A stretch of 35,664 nucleotides of DNA, from assembly GCF_018614585.1 (NCBI RefSeq), contig NZ_JAGGOI010000044.1, positions 1 through 35,664 on the forward strand, written 5' to 3'. Within the stretch, counting starts at the first letter, position 1; every line of letters starts with the position of its first letter. Both the position numbers and the translations under genes were made by a program. A model generated the notes under the pieces. It made no database searches. It was given only the letters and a program-made list of their open reading frames with translations, and was not told the origin of the DNA. Shown in pieces: positions 7,786 through 14,992 of this stretch. This DNA comes from Streptomyces sp. ISL-1 (GTDB lineage Bacteria; Actinomycetota; Actinomycetes; Streptomycetales; Streptomycetaceae).

Positions 7786-7900
7786 TCAATCCTCAGGGAA
7801 TCTCAGCAATCCGGGTATTCCGGCCCGGAAGGTCCGTCACTTCACCAAAGCGAGAGGGCTTCGGTTTGAGTACGGTCTCTCGTTTCCTTCTGCCGCTGGT
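7786..7900 (-). ncRNA. Candidate omega RNA at the tnpB 3' end
   Basis: In IS200/IS605 and IS607 elements the guide RNA for TnpB covers the 3' end of tnpB and runs to the right end of the element, with the guide taken from the flank. Here the non-coding stretch after the tnpB stop (7841 down to about 7786) contains short GC-rich hairpins and ends in a GATTGAAGCAACG-like segment before cassette DNA. Placement follows family knowledge. The exact ends are not visible. Confidence 0.35.
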
Positions 7901-9290
7901 GCGGCAGTCTTGTGCCACCTGCCCGCCCCGCCTCGGCCTTGCGGCTGAGGCAGGTGGCGCGGGTCTTCTGGTCGGCTCCACGAGGTTTCGGCGCTTGCGC
8001 GCCCTGGTCTCCGGCCACTCCGGTACCAGTCATACAGGCCGCCGCGACAGCGGCGAGGTTGCGTGCTGCGTTCTCGTCCCGGTCCATGACCAGGGGGCAG
8101 ACATCGCAGTCGAACACTCGGACGTGCAGCGGCAGCTTGGCTTTCACCGCACCACAGTCCGAGCAGGTTTTCGAGGAGGGATACCAGCGGTTCGCGACCA
8201 CCGTGCGGCAGCCATTCCGCTTCGTCTTGTACGTGAGCTGACGGCGGATCTCTCCGAACCCGGCATCAGCGATCTTCCGGGCGAGGCGCCGGTTGCGGAG
8301 CATCCCGGCGACGTTGAGGTCTTCGACCACGACAGTGCCGTACTCGCTCGTGATCGTGGTGGTGAGCTTGTGCAGGGCATCGGCGCGCAGGTGCGCGACC
8401 CGGTGATGCACCCGGTTGCGCTGCTCGTTTGCCTTGATCCAGCGTTGGGACGGCTTCTGACCGGTGCGCCGGTCCGGGCCGCGCCGTCGCGAGACACGAC
8501 GCGAGAGGCGCTTCAACACCTCGAGCGCGGTGTCGTAATGCTTCGGGTTTGGGATGTGACGGATCTCCCCGAGGCTGTCGGCCATGACCGCGAGGACCTT
8601 CACACCGAGATCCACACCCACCATGGCCTGCGGGCGGGCGACACGTTCCAGCTCCCGCTGTACTTCGACCTGGAACGACACGAACCAGCGGCCTCGCTCG
8701 AAGCGGATTGTCGCGGACAGGATACGGGCGGTGCCGTTGCCGATACGGCGTTCCAGCTTGCGGGTGGACTCGTGTGCGCGGATCGTCCCGAGCCGGGGCA
8801 GTGTCACATGCCTGCGGTCCGGCTCGACGCGGATCGTGCCGGTGGTGAACCGGCACGCGAGGCGAGCGCGGTGCTTGGATTTGCGGCGGGGCATCCCGAC
8901 CCGCTTGCCCTTGCGCTTGCCCTGCTTGGACTTGGCGTAGTTGTCGAAGGCGGCGGCAGCGTTCGCGAGACCGGTGGAGTACGCCTCCTTCGAGTTCTCC
9001 TCCCACCACCCGGCGAACCTCGGATCAGTCTTCTTGGCCTCGTTGAACGTCTTCCGCAGCGCGGGCAGCGACCACGGCCGCCAATCCGTCAACTCCGTCT
9101 CGGGGATGCCGTAGGACTCCTCGGCGTTCCGCTGCCACCACGACGCCTCGACCCACGTCACCGCCCAGTTGAACGAGGCACGGGCAGCACCGCAATGGGA
9201 GAACATCTTCCGCTCGGTCGCCGCGTTCGGGTCCAGCGCGTACCTGTACGCCTGCACCACGAACCCCGGCCGCGTACTGAACTTCTTCAC
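7842..9290 (-). CDS. tnpB: TnpB, RNA-guided nuclease of an IS607-type element
   Basis: Started at GTG 9290 (VKKFSTRPGFVVQAYRYALD), which overlaps the tnpA stop as GTGA, giving about 482 residues. An N-terminal OrfB HTH-type region (FSHCGAARASFNWAV) precedes a RuvC-like core with all three acidic residues: D in VGVDLGVKVLAVM, E in VVVEDLNVAGM and D in DRDENAARNLA. The zinc-ribbon Cys pairs CSDCGAVKAKL and CDVCPLV lie between the last two. TnpB cuts DNA matched by its omega RNA and favours retention of the transposon. The gene is complete and lies antisense to the cassette. The C-terminal tail (about 60 residues, basic) is longer than usual. Confidence 0.93.
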   Translation of the reverse strand: MKKFSTRPGFVVQAYRYALDPNAATERKMFSHCGAARASFNWAVTWVEASWWQRNAEESYGIPETELTDWRPWSLPALRKTFNEAKKTDPRFAGWWEENSKEAYSTGLANAAAAFDNYAKSKQGKRKGKRVGMPRRKSKHRARLACRFTTGTIRVEPDRRHVTLPRLGTIRAHESTRKLERRIGNGTARILSATIRFERGRWFVSFQVEVQRELERVARPQAMVGVDLGVKVLAVMADSLGEIRHIPNPKHYDTALEVLKRLSRRVSRRRGPDRRTGQKPSQRWIKANEQRNRVHHRVAHLRADALHKLTTTITSEYGTVVVEDLNVAGMLRNRRLARKIADAGFGEIRRQLTYKTKRNGCRTVVANRWYPSSKTCSDCGAVKAKLPLHVRVFDCDVCPLVMDRDENAARNLAAVAAACMTGTGVAGDQGAQAPKPRGADQKTRATCLSRKAEAGRAGGTRLPHQRQKETRDRTQTEALSLW

Positions 9291-9625
9291 CCGGCATCCT
9301 CGCCGGTCACAGCGGTCATCCCACGGGCGGCACGGTTCTTCGCGGCCCCCTGCCCGTACAGACGGGCGCACAGCGAGGTGAGGACTTCGGTGATGTCCCG
9401 GACCAGATCGTCGGTGGTCTCTTGCGGGTCGAGGACCACCAGGCGCCGGCCGGATGCCGACAGCGCGGATTCGAGGTGCTCGACTCGGAAGCGGGCGGGA
9501 CGGTTGCGGTGTTCCACGACGACGACGGTAGCGGTCGGGTCTGACAGCGCTTGCCACCGCCTACGCCGCGCGCGCGGTGACGACGAGGCGAGCTGGAAGC
9601 CTCGCACCGCAGAGCAGTACTTCAT
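9287..9625 (-). pseudogene. IS607 TnpA serine recombinase, N-terminally truncated
   Basis: The fragment keeps the C-terminal part of the IS607 recombinase: TATVVVVEHRNRPARFRVEH, LESALSASGRRLVVLDPQE and TTDDLVRDITEVLTSLCARL. The N-terminal DNA-binding helix-turn-helix and the catalytic serine segment (normally YxRVSS) are absent. The first residues of the open frame (MKYCSAVRGFQLASS) are unrelated. It should be inactive. Its stop overlaps the tnpB start. Confidence 0.8.
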
Positions 9626-9710
9626 CCGCCGACAAGACCATCGGCTACGAGAGTAGGGCTCGACGCCTGGAGGCCGGCGGCACGTTCCAGAAGGGCTCGC
9701 AGTAGCTACG

Positions 9711-9766
9711 CCCCGGGGACGGCGGCCAGGTCGCCAAACTCAGCCCACCGTCCCCGGGCCTCCCAA
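9711..9766 (+). repeat. Intergenic hairpin element, copy 3
   Basis: Arms CCCCGGGGACGG and CCGTCCCCGGG enclose CGGCCAGGTCGCCAAACTCA. The stem differs from copies 2 and 4 on both sides at once, so pairing is kept (GGGGACGG with CCGTCCCC). It follows the stop of the split gene by six bases and lies about 60 bases before the start at 9829. Confidence 0.8.
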
Positions 9767-9828
9767 CCCGCTCCAACCGGAGCAGGGGGCCGGAACCATC
9801 GTCCCTCATCACCGCGAGGAGCAGCACC

Positions 9829-10080
9829 ATGACCCCCCGATCCGACGACACCCGCAAGGACGCCCGTCAGGAGCTGAAGGAAGCCCTGGCCAAGGCCAAG
9901 GCCAAGCGCGACAAGGTCTTCAAGGACACCGACAAGCTCCGCGAGGCCGCGGAAGCCGAGCTCTGGAAGACCGTCGGCGCCGAGCTGGACGGCGCGTACC
10001 ACGGTGCCCGCACCGACGCCGTCGAAGTCCTCGGCGTGACCCGCGACTACATCCTCAAGCAGACCAAGAAGTACAGCTAA
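9829..10080 (+). CDS. Small charged helical protein (83 aa)
   Basis: ATG 9829 follows a GAGGAG site. The protein is Lys/Ala/Glu/Asp-rich and mostly helical: KDARQELKEALAKAKAKRDK, VFKDTDKLREAAEAELWKTV, GAYHGARTDAVEVLGVTRDY, with a basic end (QTKKYS). The middle looks like a short coiled coil. No family is recognised. Small size and charge would suit a DNA-associated or accessory protein, but this is only inference. It is a separate cistron between hairpin copies 3 and 4. Confidence 0.7.
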   Translation: MTPRSDDTRKDARQELKEALAKAKAKRDKVFKDTDKLREAAEAELWKTVGAELDGAYHGARTDAVEVLGVTRDYILKQTKKYS

Positions 10081-10090
10081 CCCACCCACT

Positions 10091-10148
10091 CCCCGGGGCT
10101 GGCCGCCAGGTCGCCAACCACTCAGCCGGCCGCCCCCGGGCCCTCCCT
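10091..10148 (+). repeat. Intergenic hairpin element, copy 4
   Basis: Arms CCCCGGGGCTGGCC and GGCCGCCCCCGGG enclose GCCAGGTCGCCAACCACTCA. It follows the preceding stop by about ten bases and ends 33 bases before ATG 10182. Confidence 0.8.
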
Positions 10149-10181
10149 TCCACCCGCCCGTCGCAGACAGGGAGGCTTGCC

Positions 10182-10889
10182 ATGCCCGCATCCGGGACCA
10201 TGACCGCCCCGCGGACCTTCTGGTCCCAAGCGGCCCTCGCCGCCGCGGTCGACGCAGCCTTCGCCGAAGCGCTCGCCGAAGAACTGGCCGTCGCCCTCGC
10301 CGACACCGGCCCGGCCAGGCCCGCGATCGTCCTGCCGGACACCGAGACCCTCATCCGCCAGGCCGGCATCGTCACCGGTCCCTGCCCGCCCGACGCCAGC
10401 GAACCCTCGGCCGGCGGCCAACTCCTCAAGAAGGCCTCGGTCTTCACCCTCCGGGCCGCCTGGTGGCTGCTCAAACACACCACCCTCTTCGCCATTGCCG
10501 CCCCGGTCGAGATCATCCGCCTCTGGCACTTCGCCGCCACCCCCAGCACGCCCGCCAGTCGCGAGCCCGCCCCGCAGCCGGCGCGCCGCACCGGCCGGGC
10601 TGTCACCCCCGCCGACTTCCTGCAGGCAACGTCCGACCACATCAAGACCCACGGCTGGACGCAGCACGTCATGGAGTCCCAGCGCGGCGTGTGCATCCGC
10701 GGCGCCCAGCTCTCCCTCATCCGCTGCGGCACCGGCACCCGCACCACCGCCTCCGCAGCCAACACCCACCTGCTCGCCGTCACCGGCGGTCGCTCGGTGC
10801 CCCGCTGGAACGACGGGCTCGTACGCACTGAAGCGCAGGTCCACGACGCGCTCCTTGCCGCCGCCGCCCGCGCTCGCACTGCCCGCTGA
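10182..10889 (+). CDS. Hypothetical protein with DUF6197-like C-terminus
   Basis: A 235-residue protein preceded by GGGAGG. The N-terminal half is Ala-rich (ALAAAVDAAFAEALAEELAV). A hydrophobic stretch at about residues 88-112 (VFTLRAAWWLLKHTTLFAIA) could be one membrane helix. The last about 95 residues (ADFLQATSDHIKTHGWTQHV, then RGVCIRGAQLSLI and VPRWNDGLVRTEAQVHDALL) follow the pattern of DUF6197, a small actinobacterial domain of unknown function. Cellular role unknown. An earlier-start alternative is not needed; the ATG at 10200 is possible. Confidence 0.75.
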   Translation: MPASGTMTAPRTFWSQAALAAAVDAAFAEALAEELAVALADTGPARPAIVLPDTETLIRQAGIVTGPCPPDASEPSAGGQLLKKASVFTLRAAWWLLKHTTLFAIAAPVEIIRLWHFAATPSTPASREPAPQPARRTGRAVTPADFLQATSDHIKTHGWTQHVMESQRGVCIRGAQLSLIRCGTGTRTTASAANTHLLAVTGGRSVPRWNDGLVRTEAQVHDALLAAAARARTAR

Positions 10890-10926
10890 CCGCTACTGCC
10901 GACACGTCCAGGAAGGACCACCTGCC

Positions 10927-11466
10927 ATGGTCACCATCACCGAAGAGCGCGTCGCATTCCGCCAGCGCGCCCTGGCCAAGCACGCCCGCAATGTCGCGGC
11001 CGACGCCGAGCGGCTGGTCCGCTCCCGCTTCGGCCACCTGCCCCCGATCAAGGTCGTGCTGACCGGCGACTCCAACCACCTGGCGAAGGTCGCCTCGCAG
11101 GCTGAGCTCGACCTGGTCCCCGGAGTGCCGGCCTTCACCAAGGTGCTCGGCATGCGCAAGGCCCGCCGCAACGCCCGCGGCGTGTACGGCGTGACCGTGC
11201 TGACCGATCCCGGCGTCCTGGTCGTCGTCAACCTCACCATGGCGGCCACCAAAAGGGACGTCAACGAGGTCCTCGTCCACGAGTTCACCCACGGCCACCA
11301 GCTCGGCGACCCCGACTCCCGCGAACAGCAGCTCGCATACATGCGGCACGAGTTCGGCGTCGCCAAGCTGCGCCGCCGCGAGGTCAGGCAGATCGAAGCC
11401 CTCATCGAGCGCCGCGAGGAGCAAGCGCGCCACGCCGAATCCCTCGCCTCCCGCCTCTCCGCCTGA
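10927..11466 (+). CDS. Putative zinc metallopeptidase-like protein (HExxH)
   Basis: ATG 10927 follows CCAGGAAGGACC. The open frame upstream is a shadow. The 179-residue protein has VNEVLVHEFTHGHQLGDPDS near residue 120, a gluzincin-type HExxH zinc site (HEFTH) followed by acidic residues. N-terminal LVRSRFGHLPPIKVVLTGD and GVTVLTDPGVLVVVNLTMA supply the strands usually found before the zinc helix. The C-terminus is charged and helical (LRRREVRQIEALIERREEQA). No signal peptide is seen, so it should be cytoplasmic. Substrate unknown. Small cytoplasmic metallopeptidases on mobile elements sometimes inactivate repressors, but nothing here shows that directly. Confidence 0.75.
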   Translation: MVTITEERVAFRQRALAKHARNVAADAERLVRSRFGHLPPIKVVLTGDSNHLAKVASQAELDLVPGVPAFTKVLGMRKARRNARGVYGVTVLTDPGVLVVVNLTMAATKRDVNEVLVHEFTHGHQLGDPDSREQQLAYMRHEFGVAKLRRREVRQIEALIERREEQARHAESLASRLSA

Positions 11467-11509
11467 CCGCCGGAAAGGGCCACCGCTGATCTGCCCACCC
11501 GGCCGTGAC

Positions 11510-11552
11510 GTCCGGTCCGCTGCCACCGGCCCGGACGACGCGGGGACCGGAC
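11510..11552 (+). other. Hairpin upstream of the gene at 11590
   Basis: GTCCGGTCC at 11510-11518 pairs with GGACCGGAC at 11544-11552 across a 25-base loop. It lies 38 bases before the start codon, the same distance as the intergenic hairpin family, but lacks the GCCAGGTCGCCA core. Confidence 0.45.
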
Positions 11553-11589
11553 AGCCCGGCACCCCGCCCCAACCGAAACGGAGTCTTCC

Positions 11590-12021
11590 GTGACCTCTTC
11601 CACCACAACCTCCGCCGCGGCCGCGCCGGCGGAGCCCGACTGGCTCGCCGAGATCCGCGACCGCGCCCAGACCGCCACCGACGAGCCGTTCCATGTCACC
11701 GACTGCGAGGGCGACCTCAGCGTCTGGCGCCAGTCCGCCCTCACGCACGTCGTCCGCGACACCGACGGTCAGATCACCGGCTGGTCCACCCCGCCCAGCT
11801 ACAAGGTCACCGACCACGTCATCGAGATCAACCTGGTCACCTGGGACGACGGCGAGGACCCGCTGGACGACCAGCGCCGCTCCGACATCCACGGCTTGGT
11901 CACCGCACGCGACCAGGACGTGCCGCGCCTGCTCGCCCACATCGACCAGCTCCACCAGCGCCTGGCACGGGCCGAGCTGCCCTGCCCGGCATCACGCACC
12001 TGGCCCCAGGCGAACCGGTGA
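11590..12021 (+). CDS. Hypothetical protein (143 aa)
   Basis: GTG start at 11590 after a Thr/Ser/Ala-rich leader. The body reads EPDWLAEIRDRAQTATDEPF, HVTDCEGDLSVWRQSALTHV, ITGWSTPPSYKVTDHVIEIN and ends with a helix (VPRLLAHIDQLHQRLARAEL). Acidic, soluble, no recognised family. The stop codon overlaps the next GTG by four bases (GTGA), so the two are translationally coupled. Confidence 0.7.
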   Translation: MTSSTTTSAAAAPAEPDWLAEIRDRAQTATDEPFHVTDCEGDLSVWRQSALTHVVRDTDGQITGWSTPPSYKVTDHVIEINLVTWDDGEDPLDDQRRSDIHGLVTARDQDVPRLLAHIDQLHQRLARAELPCPASRTWPQANR

Positions 12022-12299
12022 AGGTCACGATCTACCGTGCCGAGCACGGCGAGGACATGGAGCCGCTCGGCCACTACACCAACCGCGACGCCGCCCGCGC
12101 CCACGGCGAGGCCATGGCCGCGCACGACAACAAGCAGCCCGGCCGCCTCACCTCGGGCTGGATTCCGGACGACGGCAGCCCGACCGCGGTTGAAGAGCTG
12201 TCGGTGTTCGGCCCCGGTGAGGAGGACGAGGACGTCACCGGCTACGTCGTCGTACCCGTCACCGTCGCCTCCGTGTACGAGCCGGAGGCCGAAGAGTGA
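12018..12299 (+). CDS. Hypothetical protein (93 aa)
   Basis: Starts at GTG 12018 inside the stop of the previous gene. Sequence: VKVTIYRAEHGEDMEPLGHY, TNRDAARAHGEAMAAHDNKQ, GWIPDDGSPTAVEELSVFGP and a strand-rich end (TGYVVVPVTVASVYEPEAEE). Strongly acidic. The layout (short strand, helix with an Ala/His pattern, Asp/Glu-rich turn, two strands) is common among small Streptomyces accessory proteins, but I cannot name a family. Its stop overlaps the next GTG. Confidence 0.7.
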   Translation: MKVTIYRAEHGEDMEPLGHYTNRDAARAHGEAMAAHDNKQPGRLTSGWIPDDGSPTAVEELSVFGPGEEDEDVTGYVVVPVTVASVYEPEAEE

Positions 12300-12568
12300 T
12301 GGGCCGCACCGTGTGGGAGATCGACGTCCCCATAGAGCACCGCGACGACAAGTCCCGCCAGGGCGTGCACGTCTTCACCGGCCTCGCCGAGAACGGCAGC
12401 GACGCCGTCGCCGCCGCCCTGCGGGTCTGTGAGATCGCCCAGCTCCACGCCATGTCCGGCCAGGACATCCCCTGCGGCAGCAGCCGCGTCGACTGGTCCG
12501 CCCGCGGCCTGCGCCCCGACTGGGTCCTGAAGTGGGACCGCGCCGAAAAGAAGCAGATCGTCCTCTAG
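12296..12568 (+). CDS. Hypothetical protein (90 aa)
   Basis: Taken from GTG 12296, which overlaps the preceding stop as GTGA and has GGAGG seven bases upstream; ATG 12299 in the same frame is equally possible. Sequence: MGRTVWEIDVPIEHRDDKSR, VHVFTGLAENGSDAVAAALR, VCEIAQLHAMSGQDIPCGSS, WSARGLRPDWVLKWDRAEKK. No family recognised. Last of a three-gene coupled set; hairpin copy 5 follows directly. Confidence 0.7.
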   Translation: MMGRTVWEIDVPIEHRDDKSRQGVHVFTGLAENGSDAVAAALRVCEIAQLHAMSGQDIPCGSSRVDWSARGLRPDWVLKWDRAEKKQIVL

Positions 12569-12572
12569 CTAC

Positions 12573-12622
12573 GCCCCGGGACGGCCGTCAAGGCCTGAGA
12601 AACCGCCGGCCGTCCCGGGCCC
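12573..12622 (+). repeat. Intergenic hairpin element, copy 5 (variant loop)
   Basis: The stem is kept in full (CCCCGGGACGGCCG / CGGCCGTCCCGGG), but the loop is TCAAGGCCTGAGAAACCGC and lacks GCCAGGTCGCCA. It starts five bases after the stop at 12568 and ends 36 bases before ATG 12659, the same placement as the other copies. Confidence 0.65.
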
Positions 12623-12658
12623 CTCACCCCGCAGCAGCGGAGAAGGAGAAACCCCATC

Positions 12659-12928
12659 ATGCACGCCCCGGCCATCCGGCTGAAGCGACAGTCCACCACC
12701 ACCGACCGCCTGCGCCCCCTCGCCGGGCGCCTGCCGGCTCGCCGCCAGTTCGTCTGTGACCGCGCCCACTGCGCCGTGAGCTGGAAGGGCGAAGAGGCCG
12801 ACTGCTGGAACTGCGGCCAGCCCGCCACCTCCCGGCACTTCCGCCGCGGATCCGCCCTGCAGCGCCTGCTCGACCAGGCAGGCGCCGCCCACCGCCCCGC
12901 CCGCCACCGGAAGGCGTTCTCAGCATGA
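12659..12928 (+). CDS. Small zinc-ribbon-like protein (89 aa)
   Basis: ATG 12659 follows GAAGGAGAA. The basic protein carries FVCDRAHCAVSWKGEEADC then WNCGQPATSRHF. The four Cys (CxxxxC ... CxxC) fit a zinc ribbon. The N-terminus (IRLKRQSTTTDRLRPLAGRL) and the C-terminus (AAHRPARHRKAFSA) are basic, suggesting nucleic-acid contact. No named family. The ATG of the next gene overlaps its stop (ATGA). Confidence 0.7.
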   Translation: MHAPAIRLKRQSTTTDRLRPLAGRLPARRQFVCDRAHCAVSWKGEEADCWNCGQPATSRHFRRGSALQRLLDQAGAAHRPARHRKAFSA

Positions 12929-13416
12929 GCCTCCTCGGCTTCCTCGACCAGCTCATCGGCGGCCAGGCGCTGGGCGACCACCTCTCCGCCGCAGTCAACG
13001 ACCTCATCGAGCGGGAGCACGTCACCCGTAGCGAGGCGTACCACCGCATCACCGAGCAGGCGGACACCGGCGACCCGGCTGTCATCGCCGCCACCCGCCA
13101 GACCTGGGTGCGCCGCGTGGACGTCGACCCTGAAGAAGCCCCGGTGCGGCGGCTTTACGTCCTCGAGCGCACCGAGAGCGGCATCGTCGTCGCCTACCTC
13201 GACACCGACCCTCACGCCGCCGGCGTCTACCTCGGGCCAAACGGCCTCAAGTCCGAGCACCAAGCGCTCGACGACCACTTCACCGGCGCCGAAACCGAGT
13301 TCGGCACCGACCTGCTGGAGCTGTACGAACTCGAGTCCTGGGAGCCCTTCGAGTTCCTGCTCCCCACCGTCGGCGGCATCGGCAACGTCCGCCCCAAGGG
13401 GGCGAGGAAGTCATGA
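12925..13416 (+). CDS. Hypothetical protein (163 aa)
   Basis: ATG 12925 overlaps the previous stop. N-terminal helices LLGFLDQLIGGQALGDHLSA and AVNDLIEREHVTRSEAYHRI, a middle segment VDPEEAPVRRLYVLERTESG, and a strand/helix end (LLELYELESWEPFEFLLPTV). Acidic, soluble, no recognised motif. Coupled both upstream and downstream by four-base overlaps, so it is part of a tightly packed operon with the zinc-ribbon and WhiB-like genes. Confidence 0.7.
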   Translation: MSLLGFLDQLIGGQALGDHLSAAVNDLIEREHVTRSEAYHRITEQADTGDPAVIAATRQTWVRRVDVDPEEAPVRRLYVLERTESGIVVAYLDTDPHAAGVYLGPNGLKSEHQALDDHFTGAETEFGTDLLELYELESWEPFEFLLPTVGGIGNVRPKGARKS

Positions 13417-13622
13417 CCACCGCCCCGGCCCGTACGGCCCTGACCGCCTGCAGCTCGTGCGCCGGCCGCCCGGCCACCGTCCTGGAAACAGTCTCCGCCA
13501 GCAATCTCAACGGCAGCCGCATCGCCGACCACCGCGCCGGCGAACTCGGCGACGGCGCCCACACCCACGCCGACCGCAACGGCGACATGCACGTGGTCCG
13601 CCCGATCGGGACGACGCCGTGA
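13413..13622 (+). CDS. Small hypothetical protein (69 aa)
   Basis: ATG 13413 overlaps the previous stop (ATGA), and its own stop overlaps the next GTG (GTGA). Sequence: MTTAPARTALTACSSCAGRP, ATVLETVSASNLNGSRIADH, AHTHADRNGDMHVVRPIGT. One CxxC pair and several His near the end could bind a metal. The double overlap makes it a likely real gene despite its size. Function unknown. Confidence 0.6.
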   Translation: MTTAPARTALTACSSCAGRPATVLETVSASNLNGSRIADHRAGELGDGAHTHADRNGDMHVVRPIGTTP

Positions 13623-13894
13623 GCGCCCGCCTCGCCCCGTTCCCGCGGTTCACCGGCACCGAGCCATGCCAGGCCCCGGACGCCGAACCCGACTGGTGGA
13701 CCAGCGAGGACACCAACGACCGCGCCGCTGCCCAACTGTCCTGCAGGCGCTGCCCGACCCGCGAAGCCTGCCTCGCCTGGGCCATCGACCACCCCACAGA
13801 CGCCGGCGAAGTCATCTGGGCCGGCACCACCCGTTCCCGGCGCTCCGAACTGCGCCGCGAGTTCACCCCCACCACCCCGAAGGAGTCGAAGTGA
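13619..13894 (+). CDS. WhiB-like iron-sulfur transcription factor
   Basis: A 91-residue protein starting at GTG 13619. It has the four-cysteine WhiB pattern: C in GTEPCQAPDAEPDWWTSED, then LSCRRCPTREACLAWAI (CxxC and a third Cys five residues on), followed by the turn region GEVIWAGTTRSRRSELRRE, where VIWAG replaces the usual GVWGG. WhiB proteins bind a 4Fe-4S cluster and act with the principal sigma factor in actinobacteria and their phages. Copies on mobile elements often steer host or element transcription. It is coupled to neighbours by GTGA on both sides. Confidence 0.85.
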   Translation: MSARLAPFPRFTGTEPCQAPDAEPDWWTSEDTNDRAAAQLSCRRCPTREACLAWAIDHPTDAGEVIWAGTTRSRRSELRREFTPTTPKESK

Positions 13895-14475
13895 ACGACG
13901 CCTACCGCGCCGCGATCATCACCATGCTGAAGAACGGCACGCCCACCGAACAGATCCAGCAGCAGCTCCCGGACGTGAGCGTCGGTGAGATCGCCGCCAT
14001 CGCCGAGACCGAGGGGCTGACCAAGGCCCACCGCAAGTCCGGCCCCTCCCCGATCCCGGACGTCGACCCGCAGCTGGCGAGCGCGCTCACCGCTCTGGCC
14101 TGGGGCGAGAACAGCCACACCGCCCGCATCCGCAACCTGGCCGCCCGCACCCGTGCAGGCCTGACTGAGCTGCAGCAGCTCAAGCGCGACGCCTCCGAAG
14201 TCGAAGCGGCGGAGAAGGAAGTCGCCGAAGCGACCCAGCACCTCACGAAGGCTCAAGCCAAGCTGCGTCGGCTCAAGAACGGCGGCAAGACGACGAAGGC
14301 CGCGTCGGCCGGCGCCCCGACGCTGGACGACAGGCGCCAGCGCGACGAGATCCGGGCCTGGGCCCGTGCCCAGGGAATGGACGTCTCCCAGGTCGGCTCC
14401 ATCTCCGCGAAGGTCATGGACGCCTGGAACAACCGGGACAGCAAGGCGGCCGTTCCCGCTCAGCGGGCCGGGTAG
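13891..14475 (+). CDS. Lsr2-like DNA-binding protein with N-terminal HTH
   Basis: GTG 13891 (GTGA overlap with the WhiB-like gene) gives 194 residues. An HTH-like start (IITMLKNGTPTEQIQQQLPD, VSVGEIAAIAETEG) leads to a coiled coil (LTELQQLKRDASEVEAAEKE through HLTKAQAKLRRLKN). The C-terminus RRQRDEIRAWARAQGMDVSQ matches the AT-hook-like DNA-binding domain of Lsr2 (IRAWAxxxGxxVSxxGxI). Lsr2 silences AT-rich foreign DNA. A form with an extra HTH on an element could bind the element itself or relieve host silencing. The role is inferred from the domain. Confidence 0.75.
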   Translation: MNDAYRAAIITMLKNGTPTEQIQQQLPDVSVGEIAAIAETEGLTKAHRKSGPSPIPDVDPQLASALTALAWGENSHTARIRNLAARTRAGLTELQQLKRDASEVEAAEKEVAEATQHLTKAQAKLRRLKNGGKTTKAASAGAPTLDDRRQRDEIRAWARAQGMDVSQVGSISAKVMDAWNNRDSKAAVPAQRAG

Positions 14476-14479
14476 TGCG

Positions 14480-14989
14480 ATGGCCGCCTTACTCGCCGAC
14501 GCGGAAGGCGGCCAGCCGCTCGCAGGTACAGGACGGGTCACCCTGTCCCGTACCGGCGGCGGCGGCTTCGGCGCGTACGCGCTGCTCTACACCACCCGGC
14601 TGGTGCCCGGCGGGGGAGTGGAGGCGATCATCGCCGCCGCCCGCCCCGAGGACACCGACCCGGCCTGGGGACTCCAACACCCGTGGCCGTGCGGACCGCA
14701 GGCCAGCGAGACGCGGCCGCTGATGCGGTGGGCCGCCGCCCTGGACGAGCAGCTCAAGGCCGACAGTGCGGCCGACTACCGCGTGCGCCTGGCCGTGGAC
14801 CTGGTCCGCATCGGCCACAACACGCGGATCATCCCGCCGCCCGGTTCGGTCGATCTCCCGCTCGCCGCCTGGGAGATGACCACTGAGCACCACATCGAGC
14901 TCGTCAGCAGGAAGTGGCCGGCCGGATACGCCGGCCACACCGCAGCCCGGATCGGCCGCCTGGTCGCCGTCGCCGCGAAGGAGGAATGA
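14480..14989 (+). CDS. Hypothetical protein (169 aa)
   Basis: The start is placed at ATG 14480, four bases after the Lsr2-like stop; the longer open frame upstream is a shadow. Sequence: MAALLADAEGGQPLAGTGRV, GGFGAYALLYTTRLVPGGGV, LMRWAAALDEQLKADSAADY, RVRLAVDLVRIGHNTRIIPP, VDLPLAAWEMTTEHHIELVS. Mixed alpha/beta, no recognised family. No strong ribosome site precedes the ATG, so it probably depends on translational coupling. Confidence 0.65.
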   Translation: MAALLADAEGGQPLAGTGRVTLSRTGGGGFGAYALLYTTRLVPGGGVEAIIAAARPEDTDPAWGLQHPWPCGPQASETRPLMRWAAALDEQLKADSAADYRVRLAVDLVRIGHNTRIIPPPGSVDLPLAAWEMTTEHHIELVSRKWPAGYAGHTAARIGRLVAVAAKEE

Positions 14990-14992
14990 CCG

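Larger units (their letters stand above)
7786..9627 (-). mobile_element. IS607-family element with intact tnpB and truncated tnpA
   Basis: A minus-strand pair, a serine-recombinase tnpA fragment followed by tnpB, overlapping at GTGA. This order is typical of IS607. IS607 elements lack terminal inverted repeats, so the ends are estimates from where host coding stops and resumes. The tnpA 5' part is missing, so the element probably cannot move by itself. Confidence 0.75.
7653..9705 (+). pseudogene. Cassette gene split by the IS607-type element
   Basis: A gene opens at GTG 7653 (VTHIPAPAEQHLPGISTPRS, then TTRRYAVRALRRVVVVQFSD) behind hairpin copy 2. The coding signal is lost near 7785 where transposon sequence begins. 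On the far side, a plus-strand frame with matching codon choice reads SSADKTIGYESRARRLEAGG then TFQKGSQ and stops at 9703-9705, just before hairpin copy 3. The two pieces are best read as the ends of one short cassette gene of unknown function interrupted by the element. The long plus-strand frame across the transposon is a shadow of tnpB. Confidence 0.6.

Noticed and set aside
7653..9656. 667-residue plus-strand open frame
   Set aside because: Only the first 40 or so residues look coding (5' part of the split gene). The rest is antisense to tnpB, whose motifs are unmistakable.
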